The translations under genes and the position numbers were made by a program. A stretch of 64,000 bases of DNA from Kumtagia sp963839725 (GTDB lineage Bacteria; Pseudomonadota; Alphaproteobacteria; Rhizobiales; Rhizobiaceae). Below are positions 25,829-35,152 of this stretch, one piece after another. The DNA lies in NCBI GenBank assembly GCA_963839725.1, contig CAWIWT010000038.1:1-64000 (forward strand), written 5' to 3'. Under the pieces are notes generated by a model, which did not search any database, had not been told where the DNA came from, and saw only the letters and a list, made by a program, of their open reading frames with translations. Position 1 is the first letter of the stretch. The number at the start of each line of letters is the position of its first letter.

Positions 25829-27757
25829 ATGACGGATCCGGCGGGTGTGCCCAAGATCGACGTGATCACCATGGGTCGCGCGTCCGTCGACCTGTATGGT
25901 CAGCAGATCGGCTCGCGTCTTGAAGACATAGCGTCCTTCGCGAAATCGGTCGGCGGCTGTCCCGCCAACATCGCCATCGGCACCGCACGTCTTGGATTGC
26001 GCTCGGCGCTGTTGACGCGCGTCGGTGATGAGCAGATGGGCCGCTTCATCCGCGAGCAGCTTGCCCGCGAAGGCGTCGTTACCGATGGCCTGACCAGCGA
26101 CAAGGAGCGATTGACGGCACTGGTGCTGCTTGCGGTGGAGGAAGAGGGCGTTTCGCCTATGATCTTCTACCGCTCGGACTGTGCCGACATGGCGCTGCAG
26201 CCAGACGATGTCGACGAGGCGTTCGTTGCATCTGCGCGAGCCATTGTCGTCACCGGCACGCATTTCTCGCGGGAAAACACCGAGGCGGCGCAACGCAAGG
26301 CCATCCGTATTGCGAAGGCGAATGGCCGCAAAGTGGTGTTCGACATTGACTACCGTCCGAACCTCTGGGGCCTTGCGGGTCACGCTGCCGGCTTCGAGCG
26401 CTATGTGAAATCCGACCGCGTTTCGCAGCAGCTCAAATCAGTTCTGCCGGATTGTGACCTGATCGTCGGCACAGAAGAAGAGATCATGATCGCATCGGGC
26501 GCCGATGATGCCCTGGGTGCGCTCAAGGCAATCCGTGCGGTGTCGCAGGCGACGGTGGTGCTGAAGCGCGGAGCAATGGGCTGCATTGTCTATGACGGTG
26601 CAATCAGCGACGATCTTGAGGACGGCATCGTCGGTGACGGCTTCCCCATCGAGGTGTTCAACGTGCTTGGCGCAGGCGATGCCTTCATGTCAGGCCTGCT
26701 GCGCGGCTGGCTGGGCGGCAAAAGCCTTGCTACTGCCGCGACCTGGGCCAATGCCTGCGGCGCTTTCGCCGTATCGCGGCTGTTGTGTTCGCCCGAATAT
26801 CCGACCTGGGACGAGCTTCAGTATTTCCTGAAGAATGGCAGCCCGCATCGCGCGCTGCGCAAGGACGAGGCGATCAATCATATCCATTGGGCGACGACTC
26901 GCCGCCGCGAGATTCCGTCGATGATGGCGTTGGCGATCGACCACCGAATGCAGCTCGAGGATGCCGCCAAGGCGGCAGGCGTCGGGCCGGAGAAGATCGC
27001 CCCGTTCAAGGTGCTCGCCGTGAAGGCCGCCGCGCGGGTCGCCGATGGCCGTGAGGGCTACGGCATGCTGATCGATGAGAAGCATGGCCGCGACGCCATG
27101 TTCGAGTTTGCGCGCCATCCGTTGAGCTGGCTTGGCCGGCCGGTCGAATTGCCCGGCTCGCGACCGCTGCGTTTCGAGTTCAGCCAGGATATCGGCTCGC
27201 AGCTGGTCGAATGGCCGGTCGACCACTGCATCAAGTGCCTGTGCTTCTATCATCCGGACGATCCGCCCACACTGAAGCAGGAGCAGCAGCAGAAACTGCT
27301 CGCGTTGTTCGAGGCGGCGCGTAAGATCGGCCGCGAGCTGCTTGTGGAGATCATCGCCGGCAAGCACGGCACGCTCGCGGACGACACGATCCCGCGCGCC
27401 ATGGAAGAGCTTTACGCGCTTGGCATCAAGCCGGAGTGGTGGAAACTCGAACCGCAGTCTTCCGCGTCCGCCTGGCGGCAGATTGGCGCGGTCATCGAGC
27501 GCAATGATCCGCTCTGCCGCGGTGTTGTCCTGCTTGGCCTGGAGGCGCCGGAAAACGAACTGATCGAGGCGTTCCGCGCGACTGCCGATGCCCCGGTGGT
27601 CAAGGGCTTCGCAGTGGGCCGGACCATATTCATGGAGCCGGCTGAACGCTGGTTCGCCGGCAAGATCAGTGACGAGGAGGCAATCGCCGAGATGGCCGGG
27701 CGTTTCGAACGACTGACGAATGCATGGATGACGGCGCGCAAGCGGAAAGCTGCATGA
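25829..27757 (+). CDS. iolC: 5-dehydro-2-deoxygluconokinase IolC fused to DUF2090
   Basis: 642 residues. The N-terminal PfkB kinase (about 1-330) has GGCPANIAIGTARLGLRSAL, VFDIDYRPNLW and the anion-hole/catalytic motif VLGAGDAFMSGLLRGWL; it phosphorylates 2-deoxy-5-keto-gluconate in myo-inositol breakdown. The C-terminal DUF2090 domain (about 340-640, MALAIDHRMQLEDAAK, IKPEWWKLEP) resembles class I aldolases and could carry the next, aldolase step; this fusion is usual in rhizobia. ATG at 25829 follows GGGAGGC. First gene of iolC-iolD-iolE-iolB. Confidence 0.93.
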   Translation: MTDPAGVPKIDVITMGRASVDLYGQQIGSRLEDIASFAKSVGGCPANIAIGTARLGLRSALLTRVGDEQMGRFIREQLAREGVVTDGLTSDKERLTALVLLAVEEEGVSPMIFYRSDCADMALQPDDVDEAFVASARAIVVTGTHFSRENTEAAQRKAIRIAKANGRKVVFDIDYRPNLWGLAGHAAGFERYVKSDRVSQQLKSVLPDCDLIVGTEEEIMIASGADDALGALKAIRAVSQATVVLKRGAMGCIVYDGAISDDLEDGIVGDGFPIEVFNVLGAGDAFMSGLLRGWLGGKSLATAATWANACGAFAVSRLLCSPEYPTWDELQYFLKNGSPHRALRKDEAINHIHWATTRRREIPSMMALAIDHRMQLEDAAKAAGVGPEKIAPFKVLAVKAAARVADGREGYGMLIDEKHGRDAMFEFARHPLSWLGRPVELPGSRPLRFEFSQDIGSQLVEWPVDHCIKCLCFYHPDDPPTLKQEQQQKLLALFEAARKIGRELLVEIIAGKHGTLADDTIPRAMEELYALGIKPEWWKLEPQSSASAWRQIGAVIERNDPLCRGVVLLGLEAPENELIEAFRATADAPVVKGFAVGRTIFMEPAERWFAGKISDEEAIAEMAGRFERLTNAWMTARKRKAA

Positions 27758-27809
27758 GAGGGGGTGTGACGAAGCAACACCATCCCAAAGAGGTTCGGGA
27801 GGAACAGGA

Positions 27810-29660
27810 ATGACAAAAACGATCCGCCTGACCATGGCACAGGCGCTGACGCGGTTTCTGGCCGCGCAGATGACGGAAATAGATGGCAAGAAGCTGCCGC
27901 TGTTTGGCGGCGTTTGGGCGATCTTCGGCCACGGCAATGTCGCGGGCATCGGCGAGGCGCTGTATCAGGTCCGTGACCAGCTGCCGACCTTCCGTGCCCA
28001 CAACGAGCAGGCGATGGCACATGCCGCGATTGCCTACGCCAAGGCAAATTTCCGCCGCCGCGTGATGGCCGCCACCACGTCGATCGGACCGGGCGCGACC
28101 AATCTTCTAACCGCTTGCGCTCTGGCCCACGTCAACCGCTTACCGTTGCTGCTTCTGCCCGGCGATATCTTCGCCAACCGCAGGCCCGATCCGGTGCTGC
28201 AGCAGGTCGAGGATTTCGGCGACGGCACGGTGTCTGCGAACGATTGCTTCCGGCCGGTCTCCCGCTATTTCGACCGCATCACCCGCCCCGAGCAGATCAT
28301 CCCAGCGCTGGCGCGGACCATGCAGGTGCTGACCGATCCCGCCGAGTGCGGACCGGTGACGCTGGCGCTCTGCCAGGATGTTCAGGCGGAAGCCTACGAC
28401 TATCCCGAGACCTTTTTTGCCGAGCGCCTCTGGCTGCAACGTCGTCCACGCCCCGATCGGCTTGAGCTGGAAGCTGCCGTTGCAGCGCTCAAAGCGGCAA
28501 AGAAGCCGCTGATCATCGCCGGCGGCGGCGTGCTCTATTCCGGCGCGTCAAAGCAGCTTGCGGCCTTCTCGGAAAAGTTCGGCGTGCCGGTTTCGGAAAC
28601 GCAGGGTGGAAAGTCGTCCTTGCCCGACGTCAATCCGCTCAACATGGCTGCGATCGGCGTGACGGGCACCTCTGCGGCGAACCGCCTTGCGGCTGAGGCA
28701 GACGTGGTGCTCGCGGTCGGAACCCGTCTGCAGGACTTTACCACCGGCTCCTGGGCGCTGTTCCAGGGCGCCGGCAAGTCGATTATCGGGCTGAACGTCC
28801 AGCCCTTCGACGCTGGCAAGCACCGTGCCCTGCCACTCGTCGCCGACGCTGCCGAGGGCCTAGACGCCCTGTCGGAAGCGCTTGGCGGCTGGAAGGCACC
28901 GGCAAGCTGGAGCGACAACGCACGCCAGGGCAAGGTCGAGTGGCGCAAGGCGGCCGCCCGCGTGACCGCCGCGACCAATGCCGAGCTGCCGTCCGATGCG
29001 CAGGTGATTGGCGCGGTGCAGCGGGCTATGGGCGACGGGGTGACGCTGTTGCATGCGGCGGGCGGGCTGCCGGGCGAGTTGCACAAGCTGTGGCAGGCGG
29101 GCGCGCCCGGCTCGTATCACGCCGAATACGGCTATTCGTGCATGGGTTATGAGATCGCCGGCGGGCTGGGCGTCAAGATGGCGAAGCCGGGCGAGGAGGT
29201 CGTCGTCATGGTCGGTGACGGCTCCTACCTGATGCTCAATTCGGAGATTGCCACTTCGGTGATGCTCGGGCTCAAGCTGACCATCGTTCTGCTCGACAAT
29301 CGCGGCTATGGCTGCATCAACCGGCTGCAGATGGGCACAGGCGGCGCCAACTTCAACAACCTCCTGCGCGACACTCGACATGAGACACTGCCGGAAGTCG
29401 ACTTCGCAGCGCATGCCGCCAGCCTGGGCGCGATTTCGCAGAAGGTGGAGTCAATTTCCGCCCTCGAAGCCGCGCTCGCCAAGGCCAAGGGAAATGAGCG
29501 CACGACGGTCATCGTGATCGACACAGACCCGCTGATCTCGACCGACGATGGTGGCACCTGGTGGGATGTCGCTGTGCCGGAAGTCAGTGCCCGCAAGGAA
29601 GTCAACGCCAAGCGCAAGGAATATGAGCAAGCTCTGAAGCTGCAGGCGGTGGGGGATTAG
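27810..29660 (+). CDS. iolD: 3D-(3,5/4)-trihydroxycyclohexane-1,2-dione hydrolase IolD
   Basis: 616 residues; the ThDP-dependent ring-opening enzyme of myo-inositol catabolism, converting trihydroxycyclohexanedione to 5-deoxy-glucuronate. ThDP-family layout: N-terminal Pyr domain with FRAHNEQAMAHAAIAYAK (catalytic Glu), central domain (KKPLIIAGGGVLYSGASKQL), and C-terminal PP domain with the Mg-ThDP motif VMVGDGSYLMLNSEIATSVM. ATG at 27810 follows AGGAACAGGA. It lies 52 bases after iolC. Confidence 0.95.
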   Translation: MTKTIRLTMAQALTRFLAAQMTEIDGKKLPLFGGVWAIFGHGNVAGIGEALYQVRDQLPTFRAHNEQAMAHAAIAYAKANFRRRVMAATTSIGPGATNLLTACALAHVNRLPLLLLPGDIFANRRPDPVLQQVEDFGDGTVSANDCFRPVSRYFDRITRPEQIIPALARTMQVLTDPAECGPVTLALCQDVQAEAYDYPETFFAERLWLQRRPRPDRLELEAAVAALKAAKKPLIIAGGGVLYSGASKQLAAFSEKFGVPVSETQGGKSSLPDVNPLNMAAIGVTGTSAANRLAAEADVVLAVGTRLQDFTTGSWALFQGAGKSIIGLNVQPFDAGKHRALPLVADAAEGLDALSEALGGWKAPASWSDNARQGKVEWRKAAARVTAATNAELPSDAQVIGAVQRAMGDGVTLLHAAGGLPGELHKLWQAGAPGSYHAEYGYSCMGYEIAGGLGVKMAKPGEEVVVMVGDGSYLMLNSEIATSVMLGLKLTIVLLDNRGYGCINRLQMGTGGANFNNLLRDTRHETLPEVDFAAHAASLGAISQKVESISALEAALAKAKGNERTTVIVIDTDPLISTDDGGTWWDVAVPEVSARKEVNAKRKEYEQALKLQAVGD

Positions 29661-29662
29661 CC

Positions 29663-29781
29663 CTTTACCCTCTCCCCTGTGGGGAGGGTCGACGCGAAGC
29701 GGCGGGGTGGGGGTCCTCGCTTTTTCGTTTCAACCCCCACCCGCGCCTGCGGCGCGGCCTCCCCACAAGGGGGAGGTAAAG
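29663..29781. repeat. RIME-like palindromic repeat between iolD and iolE
   Basis: About 120 bases with imperfect inverted arms: CTTTACC then CTCTCCCC and GTGGGGAGG on the left, answered by CCTCCCCAC and GGGGGAGGTAAAG on the right. GC-rich inner arms (GGGTGGGGGT / ACCCCCACCC) also pair. It resembles the dispersed intergenic palindromes of rhizobia and the larger repeat after ribE. It could stabilise or attenuate the operon mRNA. Confidence 0.6.
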
Positions 29782-29805
29782 AACCGGAAAACTCGGAGTG
29801 ACGAC

Positions 29806-30724
29806 GTGAAGGCCAAACTGGGCATGTCCCCAATTGCATGGTGGAACGACGATCTTGCGGAGTTGAGCGACGACGTATCACTGGAGGAGTGCCTGCGCCA
29901 ATCGCGGTCGGCAGGTTTCACCGGCATGGAGATGGGCCGGCGTTTCCCCAACGATCCCAAGGTCATGCTGCCGATTCTGAAAGCCGCCGACGTGACGCTC
30001 TGCGGCGGCTGGTTCTCCGGCACGCTGGTGGATCGAGGACCTTGCAAGGAACAAGGACCGCATCCAGCCGATGATCGACCTGTTCAAGGCGGTCAATGCG
30101 CCATGCATCGTCTATGGCGAGGTTGGCCGCTCCATCCAGGGCGATCGCTCGAAGCCGCTCGCCACCAAGCCAAAACTCGCCGACGACGAAATGAAGGCCT
30201 ACGCCAGGAAGCTGACCGAGTTCGGCGAGTGGTGCGCCGGTCAGGGCATGCCGCTCTCCTATCACCACCACATGGCCGCCGTCGTCGAGACGGAGCCGGA
30301 ACTCGATGCTTTCATGAAATATTCCGGCGAAGGCATCCCGTTGCTGCTCGATGCCGGTCACCTGGCATTCGCCGGCGGCAACGTTCTGCGGGCAATCGAC
30401 AATCATCACCGGCGGATCAATCACGTGCACGTAAAGGACGTGCGGATGCCGGTCATCGACAAGCTCGACCGCATCAGGCAATCCTTCCTCGACGCTGTCG
30501 CGTTGGGCGCCTTCACTGTGCCGGGCGATGGCTCGCTGGATTTCGGCGCGATAGTCCAGAGGTTCGCGGATCATGGATACGAGGGCTGGTTCGTGGTCGA
30601 GGCCGAGCAGGACCCCAGAAAAAATCCGCCGCTCAGGATGGCGCAAGTCGGCTACAAGGAGCTGATGCGGGTCATGACTGCTGCCGGCTATACCGTTGAA
30701 ACACAGGGTTTTCCCAATGCTTAA
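29806..30724 (+). CDS. iolE: Myo-inosose-2 dehydratase IolE, split by one frameshift
   Basis: Dehydrates 2-keto-myo-inositol. It starts at GTG 29806, giving MKAKLGMSPIAWWNDDLAEL, the family N terminus, followed by GFTGMEMGRRFP and CGGWFSGTLV. An indel near 30030 shifts the frame; the next frame resumes IEDLARNKDRIQPMIDLFKA, then SYHHHMAAVVET, LLLDAGHLAFAGG and INHVHVKDVR, metal-binding His/Asp/Glu sites of the xylose-isomerase-like barrel. Restored length is about 305 residues. It is the third gene of the iol operon, separated from iolD by a palindromic repeat. Confidence 0.88.
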
Positions 30725-30759
30725 GCGCACCTTCGCACCCTTGTCGCTGCTGGCCTGAC

Positions 30760-30969
30760 ATGAGCAACGGCAGCGAGCATCCCTGGTTCAGGCCCCTATG
30801 GCGCCGCGTTGCGGTCGTTGTCTTCTGCGCGGTGTGGGCGGCCTTTGAGCTCTACAGTGGCGAGCCTTTCTGGGCGACGATCTTTGGCGGCATGGCTGCA
30901 TATGCGCTCTGGGTCTACATCATCAAATACCCCAAGCCCGGTGATCAGCAGGCCGAGAAGAAGGACTGA
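30760..30969 (+). CDS. Small two-helix membrane protein in the iol operon
   Basis: 69 residues: a short polar N terminus, two hydrophobic helices (VAVVVFCAVWAAFELYSG and FWATIFGGMAAYALWVYII) and a charged tail (KYPKPGDQQAEKKD). It sits five bases before iolB and 35 after iolE, so it is almost surely cotranscribed. I do not recognise a family; a role in inositol uptake or in anchoring a catabolic complex would be speculation. Confidence 0.6.
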   Translation: MSNGSEHPWFRPLWRRVAVVVFCAVWAAFELYSGEPFWATIFGGMAAYALWVYIIKYPKPGDQQAEKKD

Positions 30970-30974
30970 ACGCA

Positions 30975-31772
30975 ATGTCGAAGCTTCTGGTAAAACCCAA
31001 GGCAGGCGACGGGATGGTCGCCAGGATCACTCCGGAAAGCGCCGGCTGGGGCTATGTCGGCTTCGAGCTTCATCGGCTCAAGCCGGGGCAGACAGCAGCG
31101 GCGAACACCGGTTCAAACGAAGTCTGCCTGGTTTTTGTCACGGGGCGTGGTGCAGCGCACGCCGATGGCGAGAGCTTTGGCACGCTGGGCGAGCGAATGT
31201 CGCCCTTCGAGGGCCGGCCGTGGTCGCTTTACCTCCCGCAGGACTCGGAATGGTCAGTGACCGCCGAAACCGATCTGGAACTGGCGGTTTGCCAAGCGCC
31301 CGGTCTCGGCAAGGGTTTGCCGGCGCGGGTGATAGGACCGGATAACGTCAAACAGGAAGTGCGCGGCAAGGGCACAAACACGCGCTACGTCACGAACATC
31401 CTGCCGGAGGGCGAGCCGGCGGATTCGCTGCTGGTGGTCGAGGTGATAACGCCCGGCGGGCATACTTCCAGTTACCCGCCGCACAAGCACGATCAGGACA
31501 ATCTGCCAGCTGAATCCTATCTGGAAGAAACCTATTACCACCGCCTCAACCCACCGCAGGGCTTTGCCTTCCAGCGTGTCTATACCGACGACCGGTCACT
31601 CGACGAGGCAATGGCGGTGGAGGATGGCGACATCGTCATGGTGCCGAAGGGTTATCATCCCTGCGCGGCCTGCCACGGCTATGACCTGTACTATCTCAAT
31701 GTCATGGCGGGTCCGAAACGTACGTGGAAGTTTCACAACGCGTCGGAGCATGAGTGGCTGATGAAGGCGTGA
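30975..31772 (+). CDS. iolB: 5-deoxy-glucuronate isomerase IolB
   Basis: 265 residues, bicupin isomerase making 2-deoxy-5-keto-gluconate, the IolC substrate. Typical motifs: N-terminal AGWGYVGFELHRLKPGQ, SDSLLVVEVITPGGHTSSYPPHKHD-type segment (PPHKHDQDN, metal-binding His), EETYYHRLNPPQGFAFQRVY, and VPKGYHPCAACHGYDLYYLN with YHP and Cys. Its start follows GAACGCA five bases after the small membrane protein. It completes the operon for inosose breakdown. Confidence 0.94.
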   Translation: MSKLLVKPKAGDGMVARITPESAGWGYVGFELHRLKPGQTAAANTGSNEVCLVFVTGRGAAHADGESFGTLGERMSPFEGRPWSLYLPQDSEWSVTAETDLELAVCQAPGLGKGLPARVIGPDNVKQEVRGKGTNTRYVTNILPEGEPADSLLVVEVITPGGHTSSYPPHKHDQDNLPAESYLEETYYHRLNPPQGFAFQRVYTDDRSLDEAMAVEDGDIVMVPKGYHPCAACHGYDLYYLNVMAGPKRTWKFHNASEHEWLMKA

Positions 31773-31908
31773 GGAACGCCTTGCGCCTTTGCGATCCTCA
31801 GGGGGGTTTCGTTTATCTAGATCTGGTATAGCTGTGGATTGCGCGCCCGCCGTTGCTACGGGCGGCGCTCCGAAATAGCGTCACCGGCAAACAAGCCGAG
31901 GGATTCCC

Positions 31909-32511
31909 ATGCCGAAAGTGCTCTATTCACCCCCATCGCCCTACAGCGCCAAGGTGCGAATGGCCGCCGCGCAAGCGGGCATCGCGCTGGAGGCAGTGAA
32001 GACCGATGCCGCTTCGCAGCCGCCGGAACTCGTCGCGGTCAACCCGCTCGGCAAGATCCCGTGCCTTGTCACCGACGAAGGGCAGGGGGTGTTCGACAGT
32101 CGGGCGATTACCCAATATTTGAACCGCATCTCCGGCAACGCGCTCTATCCACGCAATGCAGCGAAACGGTTGGAGGCGGAGCGGCTTGAAGCGCTGGCCG
32201 ACGGCATTTGCGATTGCCTGCTGGCGCATGTCTATGAGCGGCGGCTGCGCCCGGCCGAGAAAGTGCATCAGCCCTGGCTCGATTCGCAGTGGTCGAAGGT
32301 GGTGCGGGGGTTGGATTATCTCAACGCCAATCTGCCGCGCCTGGGTAAGACTCCGACGGGCGGACACATCGCGCTGCGTTCGACGCTGGCCTATCTCGAC
32401 CTGCGCTTCGAAGGGCAGTGGGAACGCGGCCGCACCAAGCTGAGGCGCTGGGCGGCGAAGTTCGACGAACGCTGGCCGGAGCTTAAGGCGTATCTTCCCG
32501 GCCCGCACTGA
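31909..32511 (+). CDS. Glutathione S-transferase family protein
   Basis: 200 residues. Thioredoxin-like N-domain with SPPSPYSAKVRMAAAQAGI (Ser/Tyr near the glutathione thiol site), NPLGKIPCLVTDEG (cis-Pro) and VFDSRAITQYLNR (the DSR/ES glutathione gamma-Glu contact), followed by an all-helical C-domain ending TLAYLDLRFEGQW. ATG at 31909 has a GAGGGA site. Monocistronic. The substrate is unknown. Confidence 0.85.
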   Translation: MPKVLYSPPSPYSAKVRMAAAQAGIALEAVKTDAASQPPELVAVNPLGKIPCLVTDEGQGVFDSRAITQYLNRISGNALYPRNAAKRLEAERLEALADGICDCLLAHVYERRLRPAEKVHQPWLDSQWSKVVRGLDYLNANLPRLGKTPTGGHIALRSTLAYLDLRFEGQWERGRTKLRRWAAKFDERWPELKAYLPGPH

Positions 32512-32521
32512 GGCGCTGCAA

Positions 32522-32791
32522 TTAGGGTCAGGACCTGATAATATGATCGAAATGGCGCCTGAAACGGCAAAGAGATGCAAGGAGAAGCGCGAAGGTCGGG
32601 GTCTACCCCCCGGCCAAGCGGTTCGACGCCGCAGGTCGCAGCCGCTTCGGCGTCCTTCGGATGTGGGCCATCTGACCGGCTACTTTGTCGCGAAGGACTT
32701 GAAAGCCGAAAGGCTTCCTGCGCCTTCGCTCCGCGTATCCGAACAGATGGCCTCACACCATTTCAACCAGATTAACAGGTCCTGACCCTAG
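32522..32791. repeat. MITE-like element with 34-bp terminal inverted repeats
   Basis: A 270-bp unit whose ends (32522-32555 and 32758-32791) match as inverted repeats at 29 of 34 positions, including 15 perfect bases (TAGGGTCAGGACCTG and its complement). The interior has no credible gene. The right repeat overlaps the last codon region of radC and supplies its stop (CTA on the plus strand at 32788-32790). The layout fits a non-autonomous miniature transposable or rhizobial palindromic element. Confidence 0.6.
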
Positions 32792-33540
32792 ATCAGCAAC
32801 AACCCCTTCATGCTGGCGACGCCATTTTTGCCTACGATGATGTGATCATGCACCGAGATGCCTAGCGGCTTGGCGGTTTCGATAATGGTCTTGGTCATTT
32901 CGATGTCGGCACGAGACGGAGTTGGATCACCGGAAGGATGATTATGCGCGAGTATGATCGCCGTCGCTGAAAGCTCCAGCGCGCGCCGCACCACCTCGCG
33001 CGGATAGACCGGCGTGTGGTCGACTGTCCCCGTTTGTTGCACTTCGTCGGCGATCAGCACGTTTTTCTTGTCGAGGAAGAGAATGCGGAATTGCTCGCGG
33101 CTCTCGAACGCCATGGCTGCGCGGCAGTAGTCCAGAACCTGCGACCACGAGGAAAGCACTTCGCGGCCTTTGATTTCCCCCCGCACCATCTTCTGCGCCG
33201 CGGCTGCAACGATCTTCAGGTCGAGCGCAGCGGCTTCGCCAATATCCTCGACCTCGCGGAGCAAATGTTCCGGCGCGCCAAATACTTCGGCCAGCGAACC
33301 GAATCGCTTCAGCAGCGCCTTGGCTCGAACTTTCGTGTCGGCCCGCGGGATCGAACGGAAAAGCAGGAGCTCGAGAAGTTCGTAATCGGCAATCGCACTG
33401 ACACCCGCCTCACGAAACCGCTGACGCAACCTGTCTCGATGGCCAGAATGACGCGATTTCGATCCCGGGATCTTGGCCGGTGGCAGTCTTAGCGGCTCTT
33501 CGCGAAACAAACCGCGCTCGTCGATCTCGTCATCGGCCAT
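32788..33540 (-). CDS. radC: RadC-family JAB-domain protein
   Basis: 250 residues. N-terminal helix-hairpin-helix region (DYELLELLLFRSIPRADTKV, RFGSLAEVFGAPEHLL) and C-terminal MPN/JAB domain with the metal motif IILAHNHPSGDPTPSRADIE (HxH-P-S-G-D), preceded by EQFRILFLDKKNVLIADE. The biochemical role is unresolved; a DNA-repair function is now doubted. The stop codon falls inside the terminal repeat of the adjacent MITE-like element. It lies upstream of nothing else on this strand but follows map in the same direction, as in many alphaproteobacteria. Confidence 0.92.
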   Translation of the reverse strand: MADDEIDERGLFREEPLRLPPAKIPGSKSRHSGHRDRLRQRFREAGVSAIADYELLELLLFRSIPRADTKVRAKALLKRFGSLAEVFGAPEHLLREVEDIGEAAALDLKIVAAAAQKMVRGEIKGREVLSSWSQVLDYCRAAMAFESREQFRILFLDKKNVLIADEVQQTGTVDHTPVYPREVVRRALELSATAIILAHNHPSGDPTPSRADIEMTKTIIETAKPLGISVHDHIIVGKNGVASMKGLLLI

Positions 33541-33620
33541 GTCACACTCCCTAGTGAAGAAGTGTTCAGCAAGTCGCCATGAAGAGCAAGCCGTCGGTTA
33601 CTTGGAGTTGTGGACGAACA

Positions 33621-34448
33621 CTATGAGGTCAGGCCGGGCCGGTCGAGACCGGCTGGAGACAGTGTGAACACCTCGCAGCCATCTACTGTGACCCCGACCG
33701 TGTGCTCGTACTGGGCCGAAAGAGAGCGGTCGCGGGTAACCGCTGTCCAGCCGTCCGAGAGCACCTTCACATGCGGACGCCCGAGATTGATCATCGGCTC
33801 AATGGTGAAAATCATGCCGGGGCGCATTTCGACGCCCTCGTGGGAGCTGCCATAGTGCAGGATATTCGGAGCGTCGTGGAACAGCCGGCCGACGCCATGA
33901 CCGCAGAAATCACGCACGACCGAGCAACGTTCGCGCTCGGCGTAGCTTTGGATCGCAGCGCCGATCGCGCCGGTGCGCGCGCCAGGCCGCACCGCCGCCA
34001 CACCGCGCATCAGGCATTGATGGGTGACTTCGAGCAGGCGCTCGGCCGCGCGCTTGACGACGCCGACGGGATACATACGGCTTGAGTCGCCATGCCAGCC
34101 GTCGAGAATGTAGGTGACGTCGATGTTGATGATGTCGCCGTCGCGCAGCGGCTTGTTGTCCGGAATGCCGTGACAGACCACGTGATTGATCGATGTGCAG
34201 GATGATTTTGTGTAGCCGCGATAGTTCAGCGTGGCCGGCATCGCACCGTGGTCCATGCCGAACTCGAAGACAAACCGGTCGATCGCCTCGGTGGTGATAC
34301 CTGGCTGAACCATGTCAGCGAGTTCGTCGAGGCAACGCGCGGTCAGCTGACAGGCCTTGCGCATCCCGGCGAATGCGTCCTCGCCATAGAGCTTTATCTG
34401 ACCGTTATTGCGGGCCGGCGCGACGTCGGCATCTAGATAAGTGACCAT
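33621..34448 (-). CDS. map: Methionine aminopeptidase type I
   Basis: 275 residues; removes the initiator methionine. Pita-bread fold with metal ligands in GDIINIDVTYILDGWHGDSS (two Asp), CGHGVGRLFHDAPNIL (His), IFTIEPMINLG (Glu) and SAQYEHTVGVT (Glu). The C-terminal extension is short. It precedes radC by 80 bases on the same strand. Both keep the order known from Rhizobiales chromosomes. Confidence 0.95.
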   Translation of the reverse strand: MVTYLDADVAPARNNGQIKLYGEDAFAGMRKACQLTARCLDELADMVQPGITTEAIDRFVFEFGMDHGAMPATLNYRGYTKSSCTSINHVVCHGIPDNKPLRDGDIINIDVTYILDGWHGDSSRMYPVGVVKRAAERLLEVTHQCLMRGVAAVRPGARTGAIGAAIQSYAERERCSVVRDFCGHGVGRLFHDAPNILHYGSSHEGVEMRPGMIFTIEPMINLGRPHVKVLSDGWTAVTRDRSLSAQYEHTVGVTVDGCEVFTLSPAGLDRPGLTS

Positions 34449-34517
34449 AGGTTCTTGGCGGCGAGAGGGACAATTGCCTCATGTGACATCGGAATGCGCA
34501 AGCTTCAAGGCCAAAAT

Positions 34518-34556
34518 GTCCGTTTCAAGCCCCTCGAAGACACGTTTGAAACGGAC
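34518..34556 (-). terminator. Perfect 11-bp hairpin between the HdeD-like gene and map
   Basis: GTCCGTTTCAA at 34518-34528 pairs with TTGAAACGGAC at 34546-34556 across a 17-base loop, 30 bases beyond the HdeD-like stop. No T-run, so termination is plausible rather than certain. Confidence 0.4.
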
Positions 34557-34585
34557 TTGGAGCAAATTCGGCCGCGTGCAAAATC

Positions 34586-35152
34586 TCAACGCCTGAGCGC
34601 GAGGCCGACGGCGATCAAGGACCAGCCCTGGAAAATCAGGTCGATTGCCAGGAACAACCCGAGCACCCAGAAACTATTCACTGGCCAACGCAATGCGATG
34701 ACCAAGCCGGCGAGGGCCGTGATGACGCCTGCGGCGACGATCCAGCCCCATCCGCTCTCCGGCCGGTGCGAAAAGCCGACCCAGGTACGCAAGACGCCCG
34801 AAGCAAAGAGCGCGCAAGCCAGAAGCAGGGTCAGAACCGCGGAAGCCAGAAGCGGGTTGATGAAGGCGAAGATGCCGGCAAGCGCATAAAGCAGGCCGCT
34901 CAGAAGCCAATAGAAGAAACGTCCCCAGGTCTTGACGCCAAACGCGTGGATGAGTTCGGCGATGCCGGCAACCAGCATCATGGCGCCGACCCAATAAACG
35001 GATGCGACGGTGGCGATCATGAGATTACCGAAGGCAATGCCTCCGAAGATGAGCATCGCTACGCCAAGCGCGACGAACCATCCCCATTTCGATCTAACTT
35101 GCCCGACGTTGGCACCGAGCGAATGGCCTGATGGAGCAACATTCGAATTCAT
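34586..35152 (-). CDS. HdeD-family membrane protein
   Basis: 188 residues with six hydrophobic helices (WGWFVALGVAMLIFGGIAFG, VYWVGAMMLVAGIAELIHAF, FFYWLLSGLLYALAGIFAFI and three more), the DUF308/HdeD layout linked to acid stress in enteric bacteria. The start at 35152 is preceded by GGGAGGGAAG. The frame extends further upstream without good initiation signals. The function in rhizobia is not established. Confidence 0.82.
   Translation of the reverse strand: MNSNVAPSGHSLGANVGQVRSKWGWFVALGVAMLIFGGIAFGNLMIATVASVYWVGAMMLVAGIAELIHAFGVKTWGRFFYWLLSGLLYALAGIFAFINPLLASAVLTLLLACALFASGVLRTWVGFSHRPESGWGWIVAAGVITALAGLVIALRWPVNSFWVLGLFLAIDLIFQGWSLIAVGLALRR

Noticed and set aside
26690..27949. Minus-strand frame of 419 codons inside iolC
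   Set aside because: Antisense shadow of a high-GC gene; iolC is unambiguous on the plus strand.
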